64,000 bases of DNA, taken from the NCBI GenBank assembly GCA_014191855.1, contig BJHF01000005.1, forward strand, positions 48,941 through 112,940, written 5' to 3'. Shown here piece after piece: positions 17,077 to 25,634 of this stretch; within the stretch, counting starts at the first letter, position 1; the number at the start of each line of letters is the position of its first letter. Position numbers and translations under genes: made by a program. A model generated the notes under the pieces. It was given only the letters and a program-made list of their open reading frames with translations, was not told where the DNA came from and did no database searches. This DNA comes from Deltaproteobacteria bacterium (GTDB lineage: Bacteria > Myxococcota_A > UBA796 > SXON01).

Positions 17077-17777
17077 TGCGCGTCCTGCTGTTTTGCGTGG
17101 CCGCGGCGTTCGCCGCGGCTGGCGTCACTTTTCCAACAACCGCGTCGGTCGCGACCTTGGATGGCAACAAGCTGGCAGCCGTGTGGGGGATCCCCGCCAA
17201 AAGCACCCGTGGCGTCGTGTTCGTGCATCAGTACGGTCGAAACAAGGAGGACTGGCAATTCCTGGCTGAGAAGCTGTATCGGGACGGCAACGCCGTGCTG
17301 GCTGTCGACCTGCGGGGCCATGGTGCGAACGTGACCGCGGGCGCGCCTGAGCTCGCGGCGGCCGACTTCCAGGCGATGGTGGGGGATGTGGGCGCGGCGA
17401 TCGCCCTGCTCCAGGCGCGGGGCGTCACCCGGATCTGCCTCGTTGGCGCCGAGCTCGGCGCCAACCTCGCGGTAAACGTGGCCGTGGACAACCCGGCGGT
17501 CGTCTCACTGGTTCTGCTCTCGCCCGGCATGGAATACAAGGGGATCATCGCGGCAGATGCCGTGAAGCGCTACGGCGCTCGCCCCGTGGCCCTCGTCGCC
17601 GGGACGGATGACGTGTACGGCGCCCGGTCCGCCGCTTCGCTGGATGCCACGGCGGCTGGCGAGCACACGTTCCAACTGTTGGATGGCGCCGGGAAGGGCA
17701 CCAAGATGCTGAACCGCGCGCCTTCCCTGGAGGGCTGGATCGTCGGCTGGGTCGGCACCCACTGGGGAGCTCAGTAG
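17076..17777 (+). CDS. Exported alpha/beta-hydrolase-like protein
   Basis: A 233-residue protein with a cleavable signal (RVLLFCVAAAFAAAGVTF). It has an alpha/beta-hydrolase layout: GVVFVHQYGRNKEDW (oxyanion region), VLAVDLRGHGAN, a nucleophile-elbow position at CLVGAELGANLAV, and VALVAGTDDVYG. The elbow reads GAELGA, so Glu replaces the usual Ser/Cys nucleophile. Catalysis may be lost or altered. Start and stop of the two genes overlap (TGATG), so it is coupled to the DUF1858-like gene. Its end overlaps the convergent anti-sigma gene by 7 nt. Confidence 0.75.
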   Translation: MRVLLFCVAAAFAAAGVTFPTTASVATLDGNKLAAVWGIPAKSTRGVVFVHQYGRNKEDWQFLAEKLYRDGNAVLAVDLRGHGANVTAGAPELAAADFQAMVGDVGAAIALLQARGVTRICLVGAELGANLAVNVAVDNPAVVSLVLLSPGMEYKGIIAADAVKRYGARPVALVAGTDDVYGARSAASLDATAAGEHTFQLLDGAGKGTKMLNRAPSLEGWIVGWVGTHWGAQ

Positions 17778-18757
17778 CTGAGCTCTACCTGAACCGGAAT
17801 GTCCGAGTTTGGATCCGCCAGCAAGTTCCCCGTTTCCTGCACGGTCGTAAGCTCCCCGAGCTCCCGGAGCCGCACGGCCAGCGCCGCCGCGTTGTGCGCG
17901 GGCACCGACACCCGAAACTTCGATACCTGCCCGCGCTCCAACTGGAACGCGGCAAGCGTGCGCCCGCGGGAGTCCTGCAGCTCGCCGCCCAGCTCCTTCG
18001 CGATCGCGGCCAGCTTCTTGAGCGCCAGGTCGTTGCTTGCGGCCACGCGGTAGCGGAAGGGCGGTGGCGATGACCACTGTACCTGCATGGAGTCCGCCGA
18101 ATTCGCGGTGTTCCCTGCGCCGATCGCCGTGTTTCCCTCCGCCTGAGCGATGGGCTCCTTCTCCCACTCCGGCTGCCACGCATCCACCGGCACGTCGCTC
18201 GGATTCCCCGCCTGCTTCGGGGCCATCTTCTGCTTCGCGGGCGGCTCGTTGCCGAGCACGCCGTCCGCCGCCGTGCCGTAGCTCGGCGGCGCCGGCGCCC
18301 CGGGAGCGACCGCAACGTCAGTCGCGGCAGGGGCGCTTACAACGGCATCGTTCTGGGCGGGCTCCTCGGCCTTGTCGAACGCCTTTCCGGCCACGATCGG
18401 CGCATCCGGCGGCACGTCGAGATCGGGCAGCGACTTGTGGTTGCCGACGTACACGACGACCAGCAGGGCTGCGGCCGCCAGCATGACCATCTCGGGGCGA
18501 ATTTGCCGCACCCAACGCCGCCACCCCACGGGCATCGGCTCCGACTCCAGCCGGGCGGCGAGCCGATCGGCGAAGCCGGCCGGGGGCTCCACGAGGCCGC
18601 TGTCGTGCAGCATCTCGACCGCGTGGCGAAGCTCATCGAGCTCGCGGCGCAGCAGCGGATCTTGGGCGAGGGCCGCCTCGACCTCGCGGGCCTCTGCGGC
18701 GCTGAGCTCGCCGTCGAGGTAGGCGCTGAGGCGGTTTCGGGCGAAGAAGGCGTCCAT
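17771..18757 (-). CDS. Putative transmembrane anti-sigma factor
   Basis: A 328-residue protein. The N-terminus (LSAYLDGELSAAEAREVEAA, DPLLRRELDELR) is the anti-sigma domain fold, but the HxxxCxxC zinc motif is absent. One TM segment (VMLAAAALLVVVYVG) lies at about residues 90-105, followed by a periplasmic Pro/Ala linker. The C-terminal domain of about 110 residues (FRYRVAASNDLALKKLAAIA, FRVSVPAHNAAALAVRLREL) probably senses envelope signals. Its ATG overlaps the sigma stop (TGATG), the usual sigma/anti-sigma coupling. Confidence 0.85.
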   Translation of the reverse strand: MDAFFARNRLSAYLDGELSAAEAREVEAALAQDPLLRRELDELRHAVEMLHDSGLVEPPAGFADRLAARLESEPMPVGWRRWVRQIRPEMVMLAAAALLVVVYVGNHKSLPDLDVPPDAPIVAGKAFDKAEEPAQNDAVVSAPAATDVAVAPGAPAPPSYGTAADGVLGNEPPAKQKMAPKQAGNPSDVPVDAWQPEWEKEPIAQAEGNTAIGAGNTANSADSMQVQWSSPPPFRYRVAASNDLALKKLAAIAKELGGELQDSRGRTLAAFQLERGQVSKFRVSVPAHNAAALAVRLRELGELTTVQETGNLLADPNSDIPVQVELSY

Positions 18758-19410
18758 CAGAGCACGTCCGCGGCGCGCACCCGGCGGGCCAGCTTCTGGG
18801 CCAGCTCGGCGCGGGCCCGGTGAATGCGGGACTTCACGGTCCCACGTGGGAGGTCGAGGATGTCGGCGATGTCCTCGTATGCCAGGTCCTCGACATCCCG
18901 AAGGATGAGGATCTGGCGGTGTTCTTCGTCCAGCTCGGCGAGCGCGGCCTGCACGATCGTGCCCGCTTCCGTTTGGTGTACGCCGCGATCGGCGTGGGGG
19001 CCCTCAGCGTCGGCAAGCTGGCGCACGGGCCCGTCGTCATCGTCCCGTGGGGCGTCGTAGGTTTCGTGCCGGCCGTACGCGCGCCGCATCCGGTAGAGAC
19101 GGGCGTTTCGACAGTGGTTAACGCCGATCCGGAACAGCCACGTGGAGAGCGAGCACTCGCTGCGGAAGTTCCCGAGTGCGCGAAAAGCCGCGACGAACAC
19201 GTCCTGAGCCTGCTCCTCGGCCACCTCTCGGTCGTTGAGCCACCTCAGGCAGAGCGAGTAGATGCGGGACTGGTAACGCACCACGATCTCGTCGAACGCG
19301 CGCCGATCTCCGCGTTGGAAGCGAGCAACCAATTCCGCGTCCGCCACGGTCGCGGTCGACCGCAGGGCGGCCACCGAACGCATTCCGATCGCGGCAAAAA
19401 ACAGGTCCAC
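18757..19410 (-). CDS. RNA polymerase sigma factor, ECF type
   Basis: A 217-residue ECF sigma. Region 2 shows ARFQRGDRRAFDEIVVRYQS and AQDVFVAAFRALGNFRSE, then STWLFRIGVNHCRN. Region 4 shows LDEEHRQILILRDVEDLAYE and LDLPRGTVKSRIHRAR. The linker between the regions is long and Asp-rich. The GTG at 19410 has a run of eight G about 10 nt upstream; the ATG at 19383 is an alternative start. It is co-transcribed with the overlapping transmembrane anti-sigma gene, so envelope-stress control is inferred. Confidence 0.93.
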   Translation of the reverse strand: MDLFFAAIGMRSVAALRSTATVADAELVARFQRGDRRAFDEIVVRYQSRIYSLCLRWLNDREVAEEQAQDVFVAAFRALGNFRSECSLSTWLFRIGVNHCRNARLYRMRRAYGRHETYDAPRDDDDGPVRQLADAEGPHADRGVHQTEAGTIVQAALAELDEEHRQILILRDVEDLAYEDIADILDLPRGTVKSRIHRARAELAQKLARRVRAADVL

Positions 19411-19457
19411 GCCGGCTCACCCCCCCCACGGGACACGGCGATACGCGCGTGGTTCCA

Positions 19458-19931
19458 TCATTCTTCATCCTCGTGGCGCATCGGCTGCATTCGAACGCGT
19501 TGACCGGTGCGCACTGATCGCTGGATCATCTCCAGCGGGAGCCGCTTGAACGGGAAGATCGCCTTGCGGATCTTGGCGTCCTTGAAGCTCACCGCGTCGA
19601 GGTTGCTGTAGTCGAAGTCGGCCTCTTCGAGGTTCGCGTTGTCGAGCGTCGCCTCGCGCAGGTTCGCGTTCCAGAAGCTCGCGCCGCTCAGGTTTGCCCC
19701 CCGAAAGGTGGACTTCTGCAGGTTCGACTCCCCGAGCTTGGCGTTCACCAGCTTGGCGCCATCGAAGGACATCCCGCTGAGGTCCAACCCGCGAAGATCG
19801 GCGTCCTCCAAGCTCTCTCCGCGACGAAGCATGTCGGTGACCTGCTTGCGCGTGAGGCTCTTCACCTCGTCGAAGTCATCGCTATCGAGCGAAGGCTCGG
19901 TCGGGGTCTTCGGCTTGCGCGGCCTGCTCAT
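19458..19931 (-). CDS. Pentapeptide-repeat protein
   Basis: A 157-residue cytosolic protein with about 12 consecutive A(D/N)LXX-type pentapeptides between residues 40 and 110 (ADLRGLDLSGMSFDGAKLVN; ANLSGASFWNANLREATLDN). This predicts a short right-handed quadrilateral beta-helix. Such folds can mimic DNA, as in gyrase-binding proteins, but function is unknown here. The ends are charged. The ATG at 19931 overlaps the stop of the ATP-grasp gene by 4 nt. Confidence 0.85.
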   Translation of the reverse strand: MSRPRKPKTPTEPSLDSDDFDEVKSLTRKQVTDMLRRGESLEDADLRGLDLSGMSFDGAKLVNAKLGESNLQKSTFRGANLSGASFWNANLREATLDNANLEEADFDYSNLDAVSFKDAKIRKAIFPFKRLPLEMIQRSVRTGQRVRMQPMRHEDEE

Positions 19932-20905
19932 CGTCCATCTCCCGCGCCGCAGTAACCAGATCGCGCGTAGAGGCCCGCTGCGAGTCGCTCTCCGACCGCC
20001 ACGCCGCCCAAGAGCGTGGTGAAGTGGGCGCCGCCGGGGTTGAGCACGTTCACCTCCACGATTTTGCCGCCGATGAGGTCCACGCCGGCGAACCACACGC
20101 CCTCCCGGCGGAGGTGAGGGGCGAGGGCGTCGAGGGCCAGGGTGTCCGCCGCCTCAATCGTGCAGGAGGCTGGTTGTCCGCCCACTCTGAGGTTGTGTCG
20201 GAAGTCGCCGGGCGCCCGCTGGCGGAGGTACCCGCCGACGATGTCGCCGTCCAACCACAAGAGGCGCTTCTCGCCGTCGTCGGCCGCGGGCAGGTATTCT
20301 TGGACGATCACCCAGCCATCGCCCCCCGCGGCGGCGGCGGCAAAGGCCGCCTCCAACTCCCCATGTGGGCCGCGAACGAGCCCAACCCCCCGGCCTCCGC
20401 TCGCCCGAGCCGGCTTGAGCACCGTACCGGAGGGGGAGGCGCTGTGAAATCGGTCAGCAGACGCGTTAGAGCGGGTAACGAGCGTTCGCGGCCGTGGAAC
20501 GGACGGAGGCAGCGTGGCGAGCCAGCTCTTGTGCGACGTTCGCAGGAGGGCGTCGGGGTGGTTGAGCACACACAGGCCCGCACGGGCGGCGAGCTGGGCA
20601 AACGCCACCACGGCGGTATCGATCGGGTTGGCGCGCAGGAGCAGCACGTCGTGAGAAGCCGCCTCTACCGTGCGGCGGGGGGCGTCGCGGTTGCGTAGGG
20701 CGGCGACGAGCGCATCGCGATCGGGTGTGTAACCGTCCAGGATGAAGGCACGCAGTTGAAGCCTTCCGCGCTCGTCGATCTCCAGGTCCCAGGGCTCCAC
20801 CACGCGCACGGCCGCGCCCCGGGCGAGGGCGGCAGCGATCAGGTGGAGGGTCGTGTGCGTCGGCGATGCCGAGGCCGCACTGGATACGAGCACCGCAAGC
20901 CGCAT
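19928..20905 (-). CDS. Glutathione-synthetase-like ATP-grasp protein
   Basis: A 325-residue ATP-grasp enzyme with the GshB/RimK layout. The N-terminal pre-ATP-grasp domain has DVLLLRANPID. The ATP-binding core has TVLKPARASGGRGVGLV, and the metal-binding end has FAGVDLIGGKIVEVNVLNPG. No gshA is visible nearby, so the substrate pair may not be glutathione. The ATG at 20905 (MRLAVLVSSAAS) fits better than an upstream start. Only 22 nt separate it from the divergent AAA ATPase gene. It overlaps the pentapeptide-repeat gene by 4 nt. Confidence 0.85.
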   Translation of the reverse strand: MRLAVLVSSAASASPTHTTLHLIAAALARGAAVRVVEPWDLEIDERGRLQLRAFILDGYTPDRDALVAALRNRDAPRRTVEAASHDVLLLRANPIDTAVVAFAQLAARAGLCVLNHPDALLRTSHKSWLATLPPSVPRPRTLVTRSNASADRFHSASPSGTVLKPARASGGRGVGLVRGPHGELEAAFAAAAAGGDGWVIVQEYLPAADDGEKRLLWLDGDIVGGYLRQRAPGDFRHNLRVGGQPASCTIEAADTLALDALAPHLRREGVWFAGVDLIGGKIVEVNVLNPGGAHFTTLLGGVAVGERLAAGLYARSGYCGAGDGR

Positions 20906-20927
20906 CGGGGTGCGATAACCTCGCTCC

Positions 20928-22406
20928 GTGGACGAAGTGCTCGCGCGCATCCCGCATCTCCTGGCCGCACGCTACCCGCTGCTGTGGATCGTCTCGCCCG
21001 AGGAGGAGCGGGTGGAGCGCGGCCTGGAGCGAGTGGGGCAACACGCGGCGGTGGCGATCTACCGTTGGCGGCGTACGTCGGGGTTGATCGGGCCGGGCGG
21101 GCTGCTGTTCCCCGAAACGGAAACGCCCTTGGCGGCGCTCGCGAAGCTCCCGCTTTTCGCAGAGTCGGCGTTGTTCGTGTTCGAGGATCTGCACGATGCG
21201 CTCGGCGATCCCGCGGTCGTCCGCCGTCTGCGTGATCTCGAGCGGGAGCTGGGCGCCAAAAAACAGGCGATCGTGGTCTTGAGCCACGTTTTGGCGATCC
21301 CTCCGGAGCTTGAGAAGGAGTTCGCGGTGCTCGACGTGCCGCTGCCGAACCGCAAGGAGGTCGGCCGGCTGCTCGCGGTCTTGGCGCAGGCGGGGAAGAT
21401 CGAGATCGAACGGGAGCTCTTCGAGCAGTTCGTCACCGCATCGCTCGGCCTCACCGAGAAGGAGATCAAGCGGGCGTATGCGCGGGTCTTGCTCGACGGG
21501 GAGCGGTTCGCCGCAGGCGATGTGAACCGGGTGCTGGAGGAGAAAGCGCGGCTGCTCCGCAAGTCCCGCTTCCTCGAGTTCGTGAGCCCCGAGGTGGGGA
21601 TCTCCGATCTTGGTGGCATGGGAAACCTGAAGGAGTGGCTGGTTCATCGGCAGGCGGCGTTCTCCGATCGCGCCCGCGCGTTTGGGCTCCCGGAGCCCAA
21701 GGGGCTGTTCCTCCTCGGCGTTCAAGGGTGCGGAAAGTCGTTGTCGGCCAAGGCGGTGGCGGACCTGTGGCGGGTGCCGCTGCTTCGGCTGGATGTGGCT
21801 GCGCTGTTCTCCGGGCGCGCAGAGGAGGGGCTGCGGGACACGATCCGGGTGGCCGAGTCCCTCGCCCCTGTGGTGCTGTGGATCGACGAGATCGAGAAGG
21901 CCTTCTTGCAGGATCAGGGTGGCGGCCGGGTATTCGGCGCATTCCTCACCTGGATGCAGGAAAAAACGAAGCCCGTGTTCGTGGTGTCCACCGCCAACGA
22001 GGTGCGCGGGCTGCCGCCTGAGCTCCTGCGAAAGGGGCGCTTCGACGAGATCTTCTTCGTGGACCTCCCCAATGTGCACGAACGCCTGGAGATCTTTGAG
22101 ATCCACGTGAAGCGGCGCGGGCGCAACCCGGAGCTGTTCGATCTGTTGGCGTTGGCGGAAGAAACGGAGAAGTTCTCGGGCGCCGAGATCGAGCAACTCA
22201 TTGTCGCGGCGCTGTTCATGGCGTTCTCGAAGCACCGGGAGCTGTTGCAGGAGGATCTGATGCGCGTGGCCCGGGAGAGCATCCCGCTCGCGGTTACCAT
22301 GGATGAGCGCCTGAAAGAGCTGAGGGAGTGGGCGCGCCCACGCGCCCGCCCCGCGTCGATCGATACGCGGCGCGTGAGCTTCTTCGAAGACTGGGAGGGT
22401 CGATGA
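20928..22406 (+). CDS. AAA+ ATPase, Ycf46-like
   Basis: A 492-residue AAA+ protein. Residues 1-200 form a helical, degenerate ATPase-like domain. The active module follows: Walker A GVQGCGKS (264-271), Walker B VLWIDEIEK (about 316-324), sensor I VVSTAN and arginine finger LRKGRFDE. This two-part layout resembles the Ycf46 group of cyanobacteria and chloroplasts, whose role is poorly known. The GTG at 20928 is the first start. The last codon overlaps gpsA (ATGA), so the two are coupled. Confidence 0.85.
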   Translation: MDEVLARIPHLLAARYPLLWIVSPEEERVERGLERVGQHAAVAIYRWRRTSGLIGPGGLLFPETETPLAALAKLPLFAESALFVFEDLHDALGDPAVVRRLRDLERELGAKKQAIVVLSHVLAIPPELEKEFAVLDVPLPNRKEVGRLLAVLAQAGKIEIERELFEQFVTASLGLTEKEIKRAYARVLLDGERFAAGDVNRVLEEKARLLRKSRFLEFVSPEVGISDLGGMGNLKEWLVHRQAAFSDRARAFGLPEPKGLFLLGVQGCGKSLSAKAVADLWRVPLLRLDVAALFSGRAEEGLRDTIRVAESLAPVVLWIDEIEKAFLQDQGGGRVFGAFLTWMQEKTKPVFVVSTANEVRGLPPELLRKGRFDEIFFVDLPNVHERLEIFEIHVKRRGRNPELFDLLALAEETEKFSGAEIEQLIVAALFMAFSKHRELLQEDLMRVARESIPLAVTMDERLKELREWARPRARPASIDTRRVSFFEDWEGR

Positions 22407-23398
22407 ACGTCGCCGTGGTCGGGGCCGGCTCGTGGGGAACGGCGCTGGCGATCCAGGTGGGGCGAAACGGCCACCGGACTCGGCTGTGGGAACGCCACCC
22501 CGAGCGAGCCGAGCGAATGCAGGTCGAGCGTCGCAACCCGCGCTACCTCGCGGACGTGGAATTGCCATCGACCATAGAGGTGAGCTCCGATCTGGCGTGG
22601 GTGCTGGAAGGTGCGGGGGTTTGCATCGAGGCGGTGCCGAGCGTCGGCCTCCGCGAGGTGCTTCCCGCCCTCGCGGCGCACCTGGGCGCCGCAACGGTCG
22701 TGGTGTGTGCCACCAAGGGAATCGAGGTGGACACGCTGCTCACCATGGACGAGATCCTGGAGCAGAACCTGCCGAAAGGCCAGCCGCTGGTCACGCTTGG
22801 CGGCCCCTCGTTCGCCAAGGAGGTCGCGATGGGCTTGCCGACCGCCGTGGTGGTGGCGAGCCGGAGCACGGAGGCCAATCACCGGGCCGCAGAGGCGCTT
22901 CACGGCGGCTTTTTTCGGGTCTACGACACGGAGGATGTCACTGGGGTGGAGCTGGGCGCTGCGCTCAAGAACGTGATCGCCGTCGCGTGTGGCGTTTCCG
23001 ACGGCGCGGGCTTGGGGACAAACGCCCGCGCGGCGTTGATCACACGCGGGCTTTCGGAGATGTCCCGCCTGGCATCCGCGCGTGGAGCGAATCCACTCAC
23101 GATGATGGGGCTCGCGGGCCTCGGGGATCTCGTGCTCACCTGCACTGGCGACCTCAGCCGCAACCGGCGCGTGGGTCTCGGCCTCGGCCGCGGACAAACG
23201 CTGGCGCAAGTGCTCGCAGAGCTGGGGCAGGTCGCCGAGGGCGTCGTAACCGCACGCAGCGCTTGGCAGCTCGCGCAGCGGGAGGGCGTGGAGATGCCGA
23301 TCACCGAGCAGGTGTACTGCATGTTGTATGAAGCGAAGCCGGTGGGCGAGGTGCTCCGGGATCTGGCCGGACGGGGCCGGCGGAGCGAGCGGGGATAG
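22403..23398 (+). CDS. gpsA: Glycerol-3-phosphate dehydrogenase [NAD(P)+]
   Basis: GpsA reduces dihydroxyacetone phosphate to sn-glycerol-3-phosphate for phospholipid synthesis. The 331 residues have the Rossmann motif VVGAGSWGTALA near the N-terminus, then VVCATKGIEVDT and LGGPSFAKEVAMG. The catalytic helix region is GVELGAALKNVIAVACGVSDG, with the conserved Lys in KNV. The ATG at 22403 overlaps the upstream ATPase stop by 4 nt. Its product feeds PlsB, encoded 5 kb downstream. Confidence 0.97.
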   Translation: MNVAVVGAGSWGTALAIQVGRNGHRTRLWERHPERAERMQVERRNPRYLADVELPSTIEVSSDLAWVLEGAGVCIEAVPSVGLREVLPALAAHLGAATVVVCATKGIEVDTLLTMDEILEQNLPKGQPLVTLGGPSFAKEVAMGLPTAVVVASRSTEANHRAAEALHGGFFRVYDTEDVTGVELGAALKNVIAVACGVSDGAGLGTNARAALITRGLSEMSRLASARGANPLTMMGLAGLGDLVLTCTGDLSRNRRVGLGLGRGQTLAQVLAELGQVAEGVVTARSAWQLAQREGVEMPITEQVYCMLYEAKPVGEVLRDLAGRGRRSERG

Positions 23399-23437
23399 CG
23401 GCACCCGGTTAGCCGTCGCGCCACCAGGGAGTGCGTC

Positions 23438-24445
23438 ATGGCCATCCGCGTTGCCATCAATGGTTTCGGTCGTATCGGGCGTTGTGTGTTCCGCGTCGCG
23501 TTCGGGGATGCGGAGGTGGAGATCGTGCACATCAACGATCTCACGAGCCCCATGCAGCTAGGTCACCTCCTCGCGCACGACAGCGTGCATGGCAAGTGGA
23601 GCGTGCCGGTGTCGGCCACCGAAACGGCGCTGAACGTGGGCGGAAAGATCATCCCGGTGAGCGCGGAGAAGGATCCGGCGAAGCTCCCCTGGAAGGATCT
23701 GGGGATCGATGTCGTGCTGGAGTGCACCGGCGCGTTCACCAAGCGCGAGAAGGCCCAGTTGCACCTCGATGCCGGCGCGGGCCGCGTCATCATCTCGGCC
23801 CCGGCGGAAGGGGAGGACATCACGGTGTGCCTCGGCGTGAACGACCACCAGCTCGACTTCAGCAAGCACCGCATCATCAGCAATGCGAGCTGCACCACCA
23901 ACTGTCTGTCGCCGTTTGCCAAGGTGCTCAACGATAACTTCGGGATCACCCAGGGGCTGATGACGACGATCCACTCCTACACGATGGATCAAAACCTGCT
24001 CGATGCGCCACACAAGAAGGCGGACATGCGGCGGGCGCGCGCGGCGGCGCTGTCCATGGTTCCGACCAGCACCGGTGCTGCAAAGGCCGTCGCGCTCGTC
24101 CTCCCCGAGCTGAAGGGAAAGCTCAACGGGCTCGCGATGCGCGTGCCGACGCCCAACGTCAGCGTCGTCGACCTGGTGTTCAACACCGAGAAGCCGGTCA
24201 CGAAGCAGGCGATCAACGATGCGTTCATCGCGGCCGCGAACGGCCCGATGAAGGGCATTCTGGCCGCTGTCAACGCGCCGCTCGTGAGCATCGACCTCAA
24301 TGGGGACCCTCACTCCAGCATCGTCGACCTCGAATTGACCCAGGTGATGGGCACGAACATGGCGAAGGTGATGAGCTGGTACGACAACGAGTGGGGCTTC
24401 TCCAACCGGATGGTGGACCTCTGCCGCCTCATCGCGAAGGCCTGA
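23438..24445 (+). CDS. gap: Glyceraldehyde-3-phosphate dehydrogenase, type I
   Basis: It catalyses the NAD-dependent oxidation of glyceraldehyde-3-phosphate. The 335 residues start with VAINGFGRIGRCVFR. The catalytic Cys152 lies in SNASCTTNC, the catalytic His in MTTIHSYTMDQ, and WYDNEWGFSNRM is near the end. The acidic residue after strand 2 (HINDLTS) favours NAD. It follows gpsA by 39 nt and precedes pgk by 4 nt, forming a carbon-metabolism operon. Confidence 0.98.
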   Translation: MAIRVAINGFGRIGRCVFRVAFGDAEVEIVHINDLTSPMQLGHLLAHDSVHGKWSVPVSATETALNVGGKIIPVSAEKDPAKLPWKDLGIDVVLECTGAFTKREKAQLHLDAGAGRVIISAPAEGEDITVCLGVNDHQLDFSKHRIISNASCTTNCLSPFAKVLNDNFGITQGLMTTIHSYTMDQNLLDAPHKKADMRRARAAALSMVPTSTGAAKAVALVLPELKGKLNGLAMRVPTPNVSVVDLVFNTEKPVTKQAINDAFIAAANGPMKGILAAVNAPLVSIDLNGDPHSSIVDLELTQVMGTNMAKVMSWYDNEWGFSNRMVDLCRLIAKA

Positions 24446-24449
24446 GCCG

Positions 24450-25634
24450 ATGAGCAAGGTCCCCAACCTCACCGAGCTGGACGTTGACAATCGCCGCGTG
24501 CTGCTGCGCGTGGATTTCAACGTGCCGATGGAAAACGGCAAGATCACGGACGACAATCGGATCGTCGCCGCCCTGCCCACCATCAAGTACCTTCGCGAGC
24601 GCGGCTGCCGCGTGATCATCGCCAGCCACCTGGGGCGGCCCAGTGGCTCCGAAGCGGCGCTCTCCCTCGAGCCGGCTGCGGCGCGGCTGTGCGAGCTCAT
24701 CAACGACGACGTCCTGTTCGCCCATGACATTGTGGGGGACGACGTGGAGGGGATGACAAAGGAGCTGATCCCTGGTGGCGTGATGATGTTGGAGAACCTC
24801 CGCTTTCACCCCGGCGAGAAGGGAGGCGACGAAGAGTTCGCCAAGTCCCTCGCCCGCCTCGCCGATGTGTACGTGAACGATGCGTTCGGCGCCATGCACC
24901 GGGCGGAAACCTCGATCGTTGCGGTGGTGCAGTACTTTGAGCAGGCCGGGGTGGGCTTCCTGGTGGGCAAAGAACTGGAGGCGCTCGGGCGGTGCCTGCA
25001 CGGCGCGGCGCGCCCCTACGTGGGCATCCTCGGTGGCTCGAAAGTGAGCGACAAGATCGCGGTCATCGAGTCGCTGCTCAGCCGGGTAGACGCGCTCATC
25101 ATCGGCGGTGCGATGGCGTACACCTTCCTCAAGGCCAAGGGGCAGGAGGTCGGAAAGTCAAGGGTTGAGGCGGATAAAGTTCTGCTCGCCACGCGCCTGT
25201 TGGAGCGCTGCGCGGAGCGGGGCATCGTGATGCACTTGCCGATCGACCACGTGGTCAACACCGGTTTCGAAAGCACCACACCGGCCGAAACGGTGGTGGC
25301 CATCGGCCCGGATCAGATGGGCCTGGACATCGGGCCGGAGACCGCGCGGGCCTATGCGGACGTTATCAGCACCGCGCAGACCGTGTTCTGGAATGGGCCG
25401 ATGGGCGTGTTTGAACGCGATGAATATGCGGGAGGCACGCGCGCGGTGGCCGAGGCGGTGGCCGCGTGCAGCGGCTACACGGTGATCGGCGGTGGCGACA
25501 GCGCCGCGGCCGCCGCGAAGTTCGGCCTCGCGGAGCGCTTCACCCACGTGAGCACCGGCGGCGGCGCCAGCCTCGAGTTCATCGAAGGCAAAGAGCTCCC
25601 CGGCGTCAAGGCGATCCGGAACAAGGGGAAGTAG
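24450..25634 (+). CDS. pgk: Phosphoglycerate kinase
   Basis: It transfers phosphate from 1,3-bisphosphoglycerate to ADP. The 394 residues show [39 protein letters not shown] and the nucleotide loop [17 protein letters not shown], ending with [16 protein letters not shown] and [18 protein letters not shown]. It begins 4 nt after gap. Its last 29 nt overlap, tail to tail, the end of the convergent lipoprotein gene. Confidence 0.98.
   Translation: MSKVPNLTELDVDNRRVLLRVDFNVPMENGKITDDNRIVAALPTIKYLRERGCRVIIASHLGRPSGSEAALSLEPAAARLCELINDDVLFAHDIVGDDVEGMTKELIPGGVMMLENLRFHPGEKGGDEEFAKSLARLADVYVNDAFGAMHRAETSIVAVVQYFEQAGVGFLVGKELEALGRCLHGAARPYVGILGGSKVSDKIAVIESLLSRVDALIIGGAMAYTFLKAKGQEVGKSRVEADKVLLATRLLERCAERGIVMHLPIDHVVNTGFESTTPAETVVAIGPDQMGLDIGPETARAYADVISTAQTVFWNGPMGVFERDEYAGGTRAVAEAVAACSGYTVIGGGDSAAAAAKFGLAERFTHVSTGGGASLEFIEGKELPGVKAIRNKGK

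Noticed and set aside
19420..19427. G8 homopolymer upstream of the ECF sigma start as a phase-variable switch
   Set aside because: It lies outside the coding frame and works simply as a G-rich ribosome site; eight bases is short and no variation can be seen in one sequence.
20466..22694. 742-codon minus-strand open frame opposite the AAA ATPase
   Set aside because: Composition and position show it to be a shadow; the plus-strand ATPase has intact Walker and sensor motifs.
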